Assembly: GCF_900089075.1 (NCBI RefSeq)
Contig: NZ_LT593745.1
Location: 62,001 to 126,000 of the forward strand
Reading direction: 5' to 3'
Source of the DNA: Vaginella massiliensis
GTDB lineage: Bacteria; Bacteroidota; Bacteroidia; Flavobacteriales; Weeksellaceae
DNA: 64,000 bases
Position 1 is the first letter of the stretch. Each line of letters opens with the position of its first letter. The notes under the pieces are model-generated. The model searched no databases. It was not told the DNA's origin and was given only the letters and a program-made list of their open reading frames with translations. Positions 8,683 to 17,418 of this stretch are shown piece by piece. The translations under genes were made by a program, and so were the position numbers.

Positions 8683-11600
8683 TTATCCTCTAAAATAGTC
8701 TACTGCATTTTTGAAAATATTCATGTATTCTACTCCTGGAATATTTTTGAACAAGCCTTCTTCGAATCGTTCTGGATGCCCCATTCGACCATAAATCTTT
8801 CCGCAAGGCGATACAATTCCTTCTACAGCAAAGGTAGATCCGTTTGGATTATAAGGCATTGCTGACGCTAAGTTTCCTTCTAAATCTACAAATTGCGTAG
8901 CAATCTGACCATTAACAATTAGGGTTTCTAACGATTTTTCATCGGCTACGAAACGTCCTTCACCGTGCGAAAACGGAACCCAAAATTCTTTTCCTTCCAT
9001 TCCTTTCAGCCAAGGTGAATGCGATTTGTTCACTCTCACTTTTGCCAATTGGGCAATGTGACGACCGATTTGGTTGAAGGTAAGTGTTGGGGTATTTTCT
9101 TCCAAATCTTTAACTTTTCCGTAAGGTAAAAGTCCCGATTTGATGAGTGCTTGAAATCCATTACAAATTCCTAAAATCAATCCGTCTCGCTCCAATAGAT
9201 TATGTATTGCTTGTTTGATCTTGTCATTGCGCAAAACCGTTGCGATGAATTTTCCAGAACCTTCTGGTTCATCTGCCGCCGAAAATCCTCCTGGTATGAA
9301 TAGGATATTCGCTCGATTGATTTCGTTTACAAACGCATCTACCGATTCTTCGATATCGTTGCGACTGCGATTACGGAATGGCAGCACGCTGACCAAAGCG
9401 CCTTCTCTACGAAATGCCTTTGCCGAATCGTATTCCGAATTCGTCCCTGGAAATACCGGAATGAAAACTTTAGGTTTTTCTACTTTATGATCTGCATAAG
9501 CAAAGCAAACTCGCTCTGCCGTCATATCTTTTTCAGTAATTTTTTGGTTGGTGTTGGATTGATACGGAAATAATGATGCAAAAGTCTCTTTCCATTTAGA
9601 TTTCAAATCCATCAAATCGATCTCGATAGCGTTCAATCGGAAAGTTGTAGTCTCATTGGTTTTTCCTAATCGATGATAATTCGCCTGAATATTCGCTGGA
9701 ATCACCAAGTCGTCTTGATGCTCGATGATGATCGCCGCTGGGAAATATTGCCCAAGATCTAAAGTTGTATCTATCTCGAAACCAATCTCGTTACCAAACG
9801 CCATATTGGCAAGAGTTTCGGCAATTCCGCCAAATTTTACGGTCATCATCGATCGTACATTGTTTCTGTCTAGCGTATTGATAAAATCGAAAATATCTTT
9901 GGTATTCTCACTATCTAACAAATAATCTTGATCTAATGACGGAATAAAAATTGATAACACTGATTGTTTTCCCTGAAGCGTTCCCGAAACAATTTTATCA
10001 ACTTTTGATGGTGCAACTGCAAAAGAAATCAAAGTTGGTGGCACGTCTATATCTTGGTAAGAGCCCGACATCGAATCTTTACCGCCAATGGCAGGTAAGC
10101 CAAATTGTTTCTGCGCCTCTACACTACCCAACAAAGAAGCAAAAGGTTTGCCCCAACGCTCGGGTTCTTGTCTCAATTTTTCGAAATATTCCTGAAAAGT
10201 CAAGCGTATATCTCGGTAATTTGCACCTGCTGCAACAATTTTGGTAATCGAATCGATCACGGCAAAATAAGCTCCGTGATAGGTTGACCAGCGTGCAATT
10301 TTTGGGTTAAAACCAAACGAAGCAACAGAAACGCTATTTGTAAATCCATCAGTTGGGAATTTTTGTACAGAGACATCCTCTGGCGTGTCCATTGTTTTCC
10401 CTCCGAATGCGTTGAGAATAGTAGATCGTCCTACATTGTTATCAAACATTTCGACCATTCCTTTTTGTGAAGCATGATTCAATTCTTGCATCAACTCGAT
10501 AAAACTTTCCTTGGTAAAAGGTTTGAGCTCGAAAGGATTATCTGCTGCTTCGTCTTTCACTTCTACTTTGGCTTGTTTACGAACGCCATTGGTGTCGAGA
10601 AAATGTCGATCGAGTTCTACGATTTTATTTCCTTTCCAAAGCAAGGTCATGGTCTCATCACCGGTAACATCGGCAACACAAGTCGCTTCTAGATTTTCTT
10701 CGTTTGCCAACGCGACAAAAGTATCGACATCTTTTGCTTCAACCGCAACTGCCATGCGTTCTTGCGATTCAGAGATGGCAAGTTCGGTCCCATTCAGCCC
10801 TGCATATTTCAACGGTACTTTATCCAAATCTACTTTTATGCCTCGAGCAATTTCACCGATGGCAACCGAAACGCCTCCTGCTCCAAAATCGTTGCATTTT
10901 TTGATTAGCGCCAACACTTCCGGATTTCTGAAAAGTCGTTGAATTTTTCGTTCTACAATTGCATTTCCTTTTTGTACTTCTGCCGACAAATCGTCGATTT
11001 TGAGTCCATCGTGAGTCTTAGAAGAACCAGACGCTCCGCCCACACCATCGCGACCTGTAGCGCCACCAAGAAGGATAATTTTGTCTCCAGCAACAGGTTC
11101 TTCTCGTCTTACATATTCTTTTTTCACCGCACCTGCTACAAAACCTACCTCCATGCGTTTGGCTTTGTAACCTGGATCGAAGATTTCGCGAACAAAGGTA
11201 GTCGCCAATCCGATTTGATTTCCGTACGAACTGTAGCCGTTCGCTGCTTCTTTCGAAATTTTACGTTGTGGTAATTTCCCTTCTAAGGTATCTTCTATTT
11301 TTTCTAACGGATTTGCTGCACCTGTGATACGCATTGCCTGAAAAACATAAGCTCGACCACTCAAAGGATCGCGAATCGCTCCACCTACGCAGGTCGAAGC
11401 TCCACCATAGGGCTCTACTTCTGTCGGATGATTGTGTGTTTCGTTTTTGAATTGCAACAACCATTCTTCCTCTTTGCCGTCGACATCGATTGGCACAACA
11501 ATGGAGCATGCGTTGATTTCTTCCGAAACATCAATATTTTTTACAGTACCATTTTTCGAAAGGTATTTGCCCATTATGGTAGCCAAATCCATCAATCGGA

Positions 11601-12393
11601 TAGGTTTGGTGATATTGAGTTCTTGTCTTATTGTGGTATAAAAATCAAAGGTTTTTTGGAGTAATGCATTGAATTGTGAATTGAACTTCACATCTGTAAT
11701 TTCGGTCTCGAAGGTCGTATGTCGACAGTGATCGGACCAATAAGTATCCAAGACTTTGAGTTCGGTTTCGGTCGGATTTCGCTGTTTGGATTTGAAATAA
11801 TCTTGAATGAAAACCAAATCATCCATTTCCAATGCAAGTCCGTACTGCGCATGAATTGCCAACAAAGCAGTTTCGTCTGCTTCTAAAAAACCTTCGACAA
11901 TCGGCACGTCGCTAGCTTCTGGATTTTGCGGTATTTCTAATTTTGCGAGATCTTTTTCGCGCGATTCTATCGGGTTGATGAGATAAGCTTTTACTTTTTG
12001 CAATTCTTCTTGCGTCAACTCTTTATTGAACACATAAAGCAAGCCCGATCGTACTTTTGCATTATCTACGTTCATCAGCACCAAACATTGCTCTGCCGAA
12101 TCGTCTCGTTGGTTGTACTGACCAGGTAAAAACTCGGTAGCAAAATAGTTGGGCGTATAGGGAAAGACTTCATTCACAGCGTCTTCAACATATTTATAAA
12201 CCAAATCGGTTACCGGATCTACAAATATTTTGTTGAGCACTTTTGCCAACTGTTGTTCGTCTATATTGAAAAGGTCATAAACGACAAAAACCTTGCATTC
12301 GATATGAGAAACAAGGTTTTTGAGTTCTATAGTCGTTTTTTGACTGATGATGTCAAAATCTGATTTTTTTTGAATGAAAAGTCTGTGATTCAT
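8683..12393 (-). CDS. purL: FGAM synthase, large single-chain type
   Basis: Converts FGAR and glutamine to FGAM. About 1,236 residues: a PurS-like N-terminal part, [12 protein letters not shown], two AIR-synthase-like halves ([11 protein letters not shown], then [10 protein letters not shown]), and a C-terminal class I glutaminase with catalytic Cys in GICNGFQAL and His in GHPERFEEG. The start is the ATG at 12391-12393 ([10 protein letters not shown]), where family similarity begins; the earlier in-frame TTG at 12450 lies in the regulatory leader. It is the first gene of the riboswitch-controlled purine operon. In Firmicutes PurL is instead split into PurS, PurQ and PurL. Confidence 0.96.
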   Translation of the reverse strand: MNHRLFIQKKSDFDIISQKTTIELKNLVSHIECKVFVVYDLFNIDEQQLAKVLNKIFVDPVTDLVYKYVEDAVNEVFPYTPNYFATEFLPGQYNQRDDSAEQCLVLMNVDNAKVRSGLLYVFNKELTQEELQKVKAYLINPIESREKDLAKLEIPQNPEASDVPIVEGFLEADETALLAIHAQYGLALEMDDLVFIQDYFKSKQRNPTETELKVLDTYWSDHCRHTTFETEITDVKFNSQFNALLQKTFDFYTTIRQELNITKPIRLMDLATIMGKYLSKNGTVKNIDVSEEINACSIVVPIDVDGKEEEWLLQFKNETHNHPTEVEPYGGASTCVGGAIRDPLSGRAYVFQAMRITGAANPLEKIEDTLEGKLPQRKISKEAANGYSSYGNQIGLATTFVREIFDPGYKAKRMEVGFVAGAVKKEYVRREEPVAGDKIILLGGATGRDGVGGASGSSKTHDGLKIDDLSAEVQKGNAIVERKIQRLFRNPEVLALIKKCNDFGAGGVSVAIGEIARGIKVDLDKVPLKYAGLNGTELAISESQERMAVAVEAKDVDTFVALANEENLEATCVADVTGDETMTLLWKGNKIVELDRHFLDTNGVRKQAKVEVKDEAADNPFELKPFTKESFIELMQELNHASQKGMVEMFDNNVGRSTILNAFGGKTMDTPEDVSVQKFPTDGFTNSVSVASFGFNPKIARWSTYHGAYFAVIDSITKIVAAGANYRDIRLTFQEYFEKLRQEPERWGKPFASLLGSVEAQKQFGLPAIGGKDSMSGSYQDIDVPPTLISFAVAPSKVDKIVSGTLQGKQSVLSIFIPSLDQDYLLDSENTKDIFDFINTLDRNNVRSMMTVKFGGIAETLANMAFGNEIGFEIDTTLDLGQYFPAAIIIEHQDDLVIPANIQANYHRLGKTNETTTFRLNAIEIDLMDLKSKWKETFASLFPYQSNTNQKITEKDMTAERVCFAYADHKVEKPKVFIPVFPGTNSEYDSAKAFRREGALVSVLPFRNRSRNDIEESVDAFVNEINRANILFIPGGFSAADEPEGSGKFIATVLRNDKIKQAIHNLLERDGLILGICNGFQALIKSGLLPYGKVKDLEENTPTLTFNQIGRHIAQLAKVRVNKSHSPWLKGMEGKEFWVPFSHGEGRFVADEKSLETLIVNGQIATQFVDLEGNLASAMPYNPNGSTFAVEGIVSPCGKIYGRMGHPERFEEGLFKNIPGVEYMNIFKNAVDYFRG

Positions 12394-12431
12394 TATCTTG
12401 TTTGCTGCTTTATTAATCCTTGATGTTAAAG

Positions 12432-12456
12432 ATTTGTATACACTCAACAAACAAAT
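12432..12456 (-). promoter_or_regulatory. Shrunken third aptamer copy in the purL leader
   Basis: Between the proximal aptamer and purL, the RNA sense reads an AUUUGU arm, then GUUGAGUGUA, then UACAAAU. Both blocks occur in the full aptamers (P2 3' side with the start of J2/3, and the P1 3' strand), but P3 and the 5' half of P2 are missing. The arms AUUUGU and ACAAAU can pair. The segment UAUACAAAU is also perfectly complementary (9 nt) to the P1 5' side of the proximal aptamer, so it could compete with P1. Either role is inference. Confidence 0.45.
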
Positions 12457-12478
12457 TTATTTCTCGGACAACTCCTAG

Positions 12479-12554
12479 AAAAAAATCCATTTGTAGTGGC
12501 AATTTTACGGTCTGCCGTAGAAACACTCAACCCTATTATGAGAATATACAAATG
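12479..12554 (-). promoter_or_regulatory. Guanine-type purine riboswitch, proximal copy, with U7 tract
   Basis: On the minus strand 12554-12488 folds as a purine aptamer. P1 is CAUUUGUA/UACAAAUG; J1/2 begins UAUA; P2 is CUCA/UGAG with loop AAUAGGG; J2/3 contains the invariant UUUCUAC; P3 has loop CCGUAAA; J3/1 is ACUA. The GG of L2 and CC of L3 can form the kissing contact. The discriminating base is C (C74), which means guanine/hypoxanthine rather than adenine. After P1 come G, A and seven U (12485-12479), so P1 plus U7 resembles an intrinsic terminator. purL starts 94 bp downstream of the aptamer. Confidence 0.93.
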
Positions 12555-12595
12555 TTGTAAACTTTAAATAAAATACACTATTTAAAAGTGAAAGA

Positions 12596-12627
12596 CAAAA
12601 TTAATCAATATTCCAAGGAAAGACAAA
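12596..12627 (-). promoter_or_regulatory. Promoter of the proximal riboswitch
   Basis: Minus-strand TTTG at 12627-12624, a 20-bp spacer, and TAATTTTG at 12603-12596 match the Bacteroidota -33/-7 promoter. Transcription would begin near 12590, about 35 nt before the proximal aptamer and downstream of the distal aptamer. This gives purL a second promoter with its own riboswitch. Confidence 0.6.
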
Positions 12628-12696
12628 TGATTCATGACAAAAATATCATAAATTATAAACAATTTGACAACAAAATAATGATGAGGATTTGTGAAG

Positions 12697-12771
12697 AAAA
12701 AAATCATTTGTAGTGAAAGATTTACGGTCTTACGTAGAAACACTCAACCTTATTATGAGCATATACAAATG
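12697..12771 (-). promoter_or_regulatory. Guanine-type purine riboswitch, distal copy, with U7 tract
   Basis: 12771-12705 on the minus strand is a second 67-nt purine aptamer with the same P1 (CAUUUGUA/UACAAAUG), J2/3 UUUCUAC, L2 AAUAAGG, L3 CCGUAAA and J3/1 ACUA with C74. P3 differs from the proximal copy and has one mismatch, but its upper part pairs well, so it seems folded rather than decayed. One A and then seven U (12703-12697) follow P1. Four A residues just before P1 can pair with part of the U-tract, as in classical terminators. The aptamers are 150 bp apart. Confidence 0.92.
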
Positions 12772-12831
12772 TTTTCATGAAAAAAACTTTAAAAACTAAA
12801 ATTACTCTTATTTACCAATCGCAATTTGTCG

Positions 12832-12862
12832 CAAATTTAAGATAAGATTGTTAATTTCCAAA
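12832..12862 (-). promoter_or_regulatory. Promoter of the distal riboswitch and purine operon
   Basis: Minus-strand TTTG at 12862-12859, a 19-bp spacer, and TAAATTTG at 12839-12832 form a near-consensus Bacteroidota promoter. It begins 19 bp after the mpl stop codon. The start would be near 12826, about 55 nt before the distal aptamer. A transcript from here must pass through both aptamers before reaching purL. Confidence 0.7.
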
Positions 12863-12880
12863 TATTCTTCTATCGAATTA

Positions 12881-14230
12881 TCAACCAAATATTTTCTTTA
12901 AATCCAGTCCGCCAAAATTACCCGAACTCATTATCAGAAATACTTTGTTGTCTTTGTTCATTTTTTCTAAATACTCTTGCAATTCTTCTGCTTGGGTCAT
13001 GACCAAAATCGAGGGGTCGCCAAAGCTGTTTCGGATGTCGTCTGGCGAAATCATTTCCATACGTTTTATCTTCAAAGCTTCGGGATCATAAAAAACAATT
13101 TTCACATCGCCTTGGTCCAATGCACCTTTGTATTGCGACAAAAAGTTGGCGTTGAGCGAAGAATAGGTATGGATTTCTAAACAAGCGACAACCTCTTGGT
13201 CTTTGTACTGCGTTTTCACAGCATTGGTTACAGAAGTCACCTTGCTTGGTGCATGAGCAAAATCTTTGTAGGCAACAAATTTTGCTGTTCGGTTGAGGAG
13301 TTCTAATCGCTTCGAAGCGCCTTTGAAACTTTGAATCGCTTCGTAAAAATCATCTTCCATCACGCCCAGTTGTTTACAAATAGCCTTGGCGCCTTCTAAG
13401 TTCATCAAATTGTGTTCGCCAAAAACCTCCAAAGGTATCGGACCGTCTTGCGTTTCGAGATAGGTAATTCCGTCTTTTATAAAGGATTGCGGAACTTCGT
13501 ATGGAAATTTCTTCAAGGGTTTTTCGATACTTTCGACAACCTCTACCACTTCTTTATCCGTCGCATTATAAATCAATGCGCCGCCATCGACTATGCTTTC
13601 TGCAAATTTTCTGAACTGTTCTTTGTAACTTTCGAACGTTGGAAATACGTTGATGTGATCCCAAGCAATACCCGAGATAAGGGCGATATTGGGTTGGTAT
13701 AATAAAAATTTCGATCTTCTATCAAGTGTAGACGAGAGGTATTCATCGCCTTCCATAATCATGAATTCGTTCTCTTCTGTGAGGTGAACCATCACATCGA
13801 AACCTTCGAGTTGCGCGCCCACCATATAATCTACCTCGATGCCGTGAAAATGTAAAACGTGCAACACCATAGTAGTGATGGTTGTTTTGCCATGCGAACC
13901 GCCGATTACGACTCTTGTTTTGTCTTTCGATTGCTCGTAAAGGTATTCTGGATAGGAATAAATTTTGAGCCCTAATGCTTGTGCTTTCAACATTTCGGGA
14001 TTGTCTTCATGTGCGTGCATTCCTAAAATTACCGCATCCAAATCTTCGGTAATTTTTTCGGGGAACCAACCCAAAGTTTCGGGTAAAAGACCACGTTGTT
14101 GTAGTCTCGATTTCGAGGGTTCGAAAATCGCATCATCCGATCCGGTTACCTGATATCCTTTTTCGTGTAGAGCTATGGCTAAATTGTGCATGGCACTCCC
14201 GCCAATGGCTATAAAATGAATTTTCTTCAT
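12881..14230 (-). CDS. mpl: Mpl-type UDP-MurNAc:tripeptide ligase (peptidoglycan recycling)
   Basis: A Mur-ligase family protein of 449 residues. The N-terminal nucleotide motif is AIGGSAMHNLA (about 8-18) and the ATP loop GSHGKTT near 110. The length and the AMHNLA form of the first motif fit Mpl, which joins recycled L-Ala-D-Glu-mDAP to UDP-MurNAc, rather than MurC. It follows plsC by 28 bp in a minus-strand group with a Nudix gene. Its stop codon lies next to the purL promoter. MurC-like activity is the main alternative. Confidence 0.85.
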   Translation of the reverse strand: MKKIHFIAIGGSAMHNLAIALHEKGYQVTGSDDAIFEPSKSRLQQRGLLPETLGWFPEKITEDLDAVILGMHAHEDNPEMLKAQALGLKIYSYPEYLYEQSKDKTRVVIGGSHGKTTITTMVLHVLHFHGIEVDYMVGAQLEGFDVMVHLTEENEFMIMEGDEYLSSTLDRRSKFLLYQPNIALISGIAWDHINVFPTFESYKEQFRKFAESIVDGGALIYNATDKEVVEVVESIEKPLKKFPYEVPQSFIKDGITYLETQDGPIPLEVFGEHNLMNLEGAKAICKQLGVMEDDFYEAIQSFKGASKRLELLNRTAKFVAYKDFAHAPSKVTSVTNAVKTQYKDQEVVACLEIHTYSSLNANFLSQYKGALDQGDVKIVFYDPEALKIKRMEMISPDDIRNSFGDPSILVMTQAEELQEYLEKMNKDNKVFLIMSSGNFGGLDLKKIFG

Positions 14231-14258
14231 CCGAAATATTTGCTTTTTTTGTAGACGT

Positions 14259-15134
14259 TTATTGCTTCAGTTCTGTGTCAGCTAATGTTTCATCTTCCTC
14301 ATCATCTAAGTCCTCGTTGAGGTAGTCATCGAGAGAAGAATCTTTGATTTCATCCAATATCTCGTCTATCGGTTTTACTTTGTTGTATTCTGGTGATTGC
14401 TCTATGGCATCCATTATTTTTTTCATGATTTCGTCCGACGTATCGTTTTCGTAATCGATATCCAAAGGATCTTTGAAAGTCATGGTCGCTCGAATTCCTT
14501 TTTTCTTTATAATCAAACCTTTTTTGTCGAATGCTCGTCGAAATCCGTCGATAACAACGGGGATCACAATGGGTTTGTTGGTCTTGATCAAATGCGCCGT
14601 TCCTCTTCTGCCTGGCGCAAATGCTTTGGTCGTCCCTTGCGGAAAGGTTACCACCCAACCGTTTTGAATGGCTTTGTCGATATTCGAAATTTCGTTTAAG
14701 TTAACTTTTCGTTGTACATTTTCACCTTTCGATCGCCAAGTGCGTTGCACGGTAACAGCGCCTGTGTAGGCAAATAGTTTGGTAAGGAAAGAGTCTTTCA
14801 TCGTTTCTTCTGCTGCCACATAATAGAAATCTATTTTCGGATTTAATAGATAAACCGGATTCTTGATGGTGTCGATAAAACCATTCTGAACGCTACAAAA
14901 AACATGGTACATGGCAAAAACATCGGCAAAATAGGTCTGATGATTCGACACAAACAAAACATGGGTTTTGGGTAAAGATCTTAATTTTGCAGTTCCTTTT
15001 ACTTCTAATTTATTGAATCCATTGTATCGATTGTACGTGAGACCTCCTAAAATGAAAATCAAGCTTCTTTTCAGGAAATACAGATGCCCAAAGACATCGC
15101 GATAGACGGTTTTCTTTTTTACTTTCTGAGCCAA
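14259..15134 (-). CDS. 1-acyl-sn-glycerol-3-phosphate acyltransferase family (PlsC-like)
   Basis: A 291-residue acyltransferase of phospholipid synthesis. The acceptor-site motif reads NHQTYFAD, with five residues between His and Asp instead of the usual four; the second block FPQGTT corresponds to the common FPEGT. An N-terminal hydrophobic stretch (LIFILGGLTY) suggests membrane attachment. The last 45 residues are very acidic (DDEEDE). It lies between the Nudix gene and mpl. Family membership is clear; the exact acyl donor and acceptor are not. Confidence 0.8.
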   Translation of the reverse strand: MAQKVKKKTVYRDVFGHLYFLKRSLIFILGGLTYNRYNGFNKLEVKGTAKLRSLPKTHVLFVSNHQTYFADVFAMYHVFCSVQNGFIDTIKNPVYLLNPKIDFYYVAAEETMKDSFLTKLFAYTGAVTVQRTWRSKGENVQRKVNLNEISNIDKAIQNGWVVTFPQGTTKAFAPGRRGTAHLIKTNKPIVIPVVIDGFRRAFDKKGLIIKKKGIRATMTFKDPLDIDYENDTSDEIMKKIMDAIEQSPEYNKVKPIDEILDEIKDSSLDDYLNEDLDDEEDETLADTELKQ

Positions 15135-15153
15135 AATTTAATCTTTTTTTGCT

Positions 15154-15792
15154 TTACAAAGTTATGCTCTTTTTCACTAATTCTTTGAATTCTTCTAAAA
15201 TCATTGCGGTTGCTCCCCACAAATAGACTTCTTCACCTATATCATAGCCTGGCATTTCTACAATTTGGTCGCCAACGCTGTAATCGAAACTGGAAATCTC
15301 TGCCTCTAAAAACGCTTCTAAATTGATCGGAATAATGTACTGCACCTCCGATTCTTGCGGGATAAAATCTGGAATACCCGGATAATAGCCTACAAAGGGA
15401 TAGATTAAAAAATTGCTGGGCGGAACGTAAATTTCGGTCAATTGTTTCAGCACTTCGATATCTTCATACACCACGCCCAACTCTTCTACGGTCTCTCGCA
15501 TTGCCGTTTCGTCAAGCGAAATATCTGCTTCTTCGAATTGACCACCAGGTAAAGACAATTGGTTGGAATGTGGACCATCGTAAATGACGCGCAAAATAAG
15601 GGGGAATTCTACATCTCGATCTTCGTTTTCGTACAACAGAATCATTACGGCTGCTACCCGCGGATTGGTCTTTTTGACGGCTTCTATATCAAATTTCTCT
15701 CGGTATGGCGGCGAGGCTATTTTCTGAGAATCCCACCCTGGTAAAGGTTCGTTGTAATCTAACAGTAACTCTTTTAAGACTTCTAAATTCAA
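15154..15792 (-). CDS. Nudix hydrolase, probable CoA pyrophosphatase
   Basis: A 212-residue protein with a Nudix box at about residues 82-106: GGQFEEAD, then AMRETVEELGV, in which the Arg-Glu and Glu-Glu metal ligands are present. The run LPGGQFE-x-D and the length fit the CoA pyrophosphatase subgroup (NudL/NUDT7-like), which splits CoA and its derivatives. It is the first gene of the Nudix-plsC-mpl group, with gaps of 19 and 28 bp. The substrate is inferred from the subgroup only. Confidence 0.8.
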   Translation of the reverse strand: MNLEVLKELLLDYNEPLPGWDSQKIASPPYREKFDIEAVKKTNPRVAAVMILLYENEDRDVEFPLILRVIYDGPHSNQLSLPGGQFEEADISLDETAMRETVEELGVVYEDIEVLKQLTEIYVPPSNFLIYPFVGYYPGIPDFIPQESEVQYIIPINLEAFLEAEISSFDYSVGDQIVEMPGYDIGEEVYLWGATAMILEEFKELVKKSITL

Positions 15793-15935
15793 TTGGTATT
15801 ATTTTAATCAAATGTAAAGAGAATATTTAAAACTGAAAGTCATTTATTGTTTGATATTAATCTATTTCAGCACGGATAAAACGCCTAAACCTTAAAAAAA
15901 GTAGGACTATTTTTTTTATTAAAAAGCGAAAGCAA

Positions 15936-15943
15936 TAAATTTG
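15936..15943 (+). promoter_or_regulatory. -7 promoter element of yebC
   Basis: TAAATTTG matches the TAnnTTTG consensus and lies 18 bp before the yebC start codon. A T-run sits where the -33 box is expected. The site is plausible by position and sequence. Confidence 0.45.
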
Positions 15944-15961
15944 TAACTTAAAATTTAATTC

Positions 15962-16693
15962 ATGGGAAGAGCATTTGAATTCAGAAAAGGACGTAAAATG
16001 AAGCGTTGGGCTGCAATGTCCAAAGCATTTACCAAAATCGGGAAAGATATTGTAATGGCTGTAAAAGAAGGTGGTCCAGACCCAGCAGTCAATTCACGTT
16101 TGCGTGCTGTAATTCAGAATGCTAAGGCAGCGAACATGCCAAAAGAAAACATCGAGCGAGCGATAAAAAAAGCGACCGACAAGTCGACAGAAAACTATAA
16201 AGAAGTACTTTTTGAAGGTTACGGACCTCACGGAATTGCGATTTTGGTAGAAACTTCTACCAACAACAACAATCGTACAGTAGCCAACGTGCGTTCTTAT
16301 TTCAACAAATGCAATGGGACATTGGGGACGCAAGGTTCTGTAGAATTTATGTTCGATCATTTATGCCATTTCAAAATTGTAAAACCAGAAAATTTCGATT
16401 TAGAAGAATTTGAATTTGCGATGATTGATTACGGTGTGGAAGAGGTTTTCGAAGAAGAAGACGGCATAGTTTTATACGCTCCGTTCGAAAATTACGGCAC
16501 CATTTTCAAAGCATTAGAAGAGAACAACTACGAGATACTTTCTTCTGAGTTCGAACGTATACCGCAAACGACAAAAGAATTGACAGCTGAGCAGCGTGCC
16601 GACATCGAAAAGTTGTTAGAAAAATTTGATGAAGACGATGATGTGAATCACGTTTACCACACCATGAAAGAGGAAGACGAGGAAGAAGAATAA
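15962..16693 (+). CDS. YebC/PmpR/TACO1 family protein
   Basis: A 243-residue member of the YebC family, whose members act as transcription regulators or help ribosomes through proline-rich stretches. The start MGRAFEFRKGRKMKRW and the block PKENIERAIKKA are characteristic, as are GYGPHGIAILVE and TNNNNRTVANVR. The C-terminus is unusually acidic (a tail of Asp and Glu). It is a single-gene unit with its own promoter and a strong terminator. The family is certain; whether it acts on DNA or on the ribosome here is unknown. Confidence 0.93.
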   Translation: MGRAFEFRKGRKMKRWAAMSKAFTKIGKDIVMAVKEGGPDPAVNSRLRAVIQNAKAANMPKENIERAIKKATDKSTENYKEVLFEGYGPHGIAILVETSTNNNNRTVANVRSYFNKCNGTLGTQGSVEFMFDHLCHFKIVKPENFDLEEFEFAMIDYGVEEVFEEEDGIVLYAPFENYGTIFKALEENNYEILSSEFERIPQTTKELTAEQRADIEKLLEKFDEDDDVNHVYHTMKEEDEEEE

Positions 16694-16708
16694 TCTTGTC
16701 TAAATACA

Positions 16709-16739
16709 AAAAAATCCTTGCCAAGACAAGGATTTTTTG
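16709..16739 (+). terminator. Rho-independent terminator of yebC
   Basis: Arms AAAAAATCCTTG and CAAGGATTTTTT form a 12-bp stem around a short loop. The symmetry makes it usable from both strands, including for the converging lipoprotein gene at 16758. Confidence 0.9.
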
Positions 16740-16757
16740 TTTGGTGTTTTTATGCTC

Positions 16758-17324
16758 TTAGTTCGTGTAACCTGCAAACCATAGATTCAATGGTCGATTT
16801 CTTCCTTCGTAACCATCGATCGCATTGATTTGGACTTCTGCATAGCCATCGTTATAATATTTCAGACTCAGCGTCCCAGACACGAAATCTTGATTTCTAA
16901 TTTCAAAATCATATTCCACAATCTGATTACCACTTATTTTCACACCTTCGTAATACCAAGCAAAATTGAAGGTACGACCGTTGAGATCTAACATATCATA
17001 ATTGCCTGTAATCGAAGCATTTCTAGGTACAATAATATCGGCCTGAAACAAGGCATCGGTCTGAATAGTATTGTTGTTTGAATTGAGGTAATTGGTAGAC
17101 AAATCGATCTGATACACTCGGCTTCCATCGGTCAATACTTCTCCGCTAGGGCGAATATTCATGAATTTTATCGGATAGGATAATCCATCATAGGTTACCT
17201 CTCCTCTATTCTGGCTATAATCTATCACTTGATTATTTCTCCATCCGTCGTCATCACTAAGACAAGATGTAAAAACAAGCGTCATTGTGAGATACATCAA
17301 ACCAAAAAGTAATCTTTTAAACAT
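16758..17324 (-). CDS. Lipoprotein of unknown function
   Basis: A 188-residue protein with a signal peptide ending in a lipobox (FTSC, Cys at about residue 21), followed by an Asp-rich segment (SDDDG) like those of Bacteroidota outer-membrane lipoproteins. The rest is rich in beta-type residues and aromatics, with no motif I recognise. It is flanked by terminators and appears to be a single-gene unit. I give no function. Confidence 0.7.
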   Translation of the reverse strand: MFKRLLFGLMYLTMTLVFTSCLSDDDGWRNNQVIDYSQNRGEVTYDGLSYPIKFMNIRPSGEVLTDGSRVYQIDLSTNYLNSNNNTIQTDALFQADIIVPRNASITGNYDMLDLNGRTFNFAWYYEGVKISGNQIVEYDFEIRNQDFVSGTLSLKYYNDGYAEVQINAIDGYEGRNRPLNLWFAGYTN

Positions 17325-17371
17325 TGCAAACTAATTTATTTCTTTTTCGTAAAAACAAAATTTATACCAAT

Positions 17372-17397
17372 AAAAAAAGGTGCAAAAAATGCACCTA
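17372..17397 (-). terminator. Terminator of the coiled-coil gene
   Basis: On the minus strand AGGTGCA and TGCACCT pair around a T-rich loop and run into seven T. It lies 21 bp after the stop of the gene at 17419. Confidence 0.85.
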
Positions 17398-17418
17398 TTA
17401 AATTTATGAAAAATTGAT

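Noticed and set aside
12394-12450. A TTG start for purL 19 codons upstream, or a leader peptide.
   Set aside because: The stretch lies in the regulatory leader and family similarity begins at MNHRLF.
12480-12780. The repeated 67-bp units looked at first like a CRISPR fragment or simple direct repeats.
   Set aside because: Only two copies, 150 bp apart, with internal pairing and the full purine aptamer core; a riboswitch explains them.
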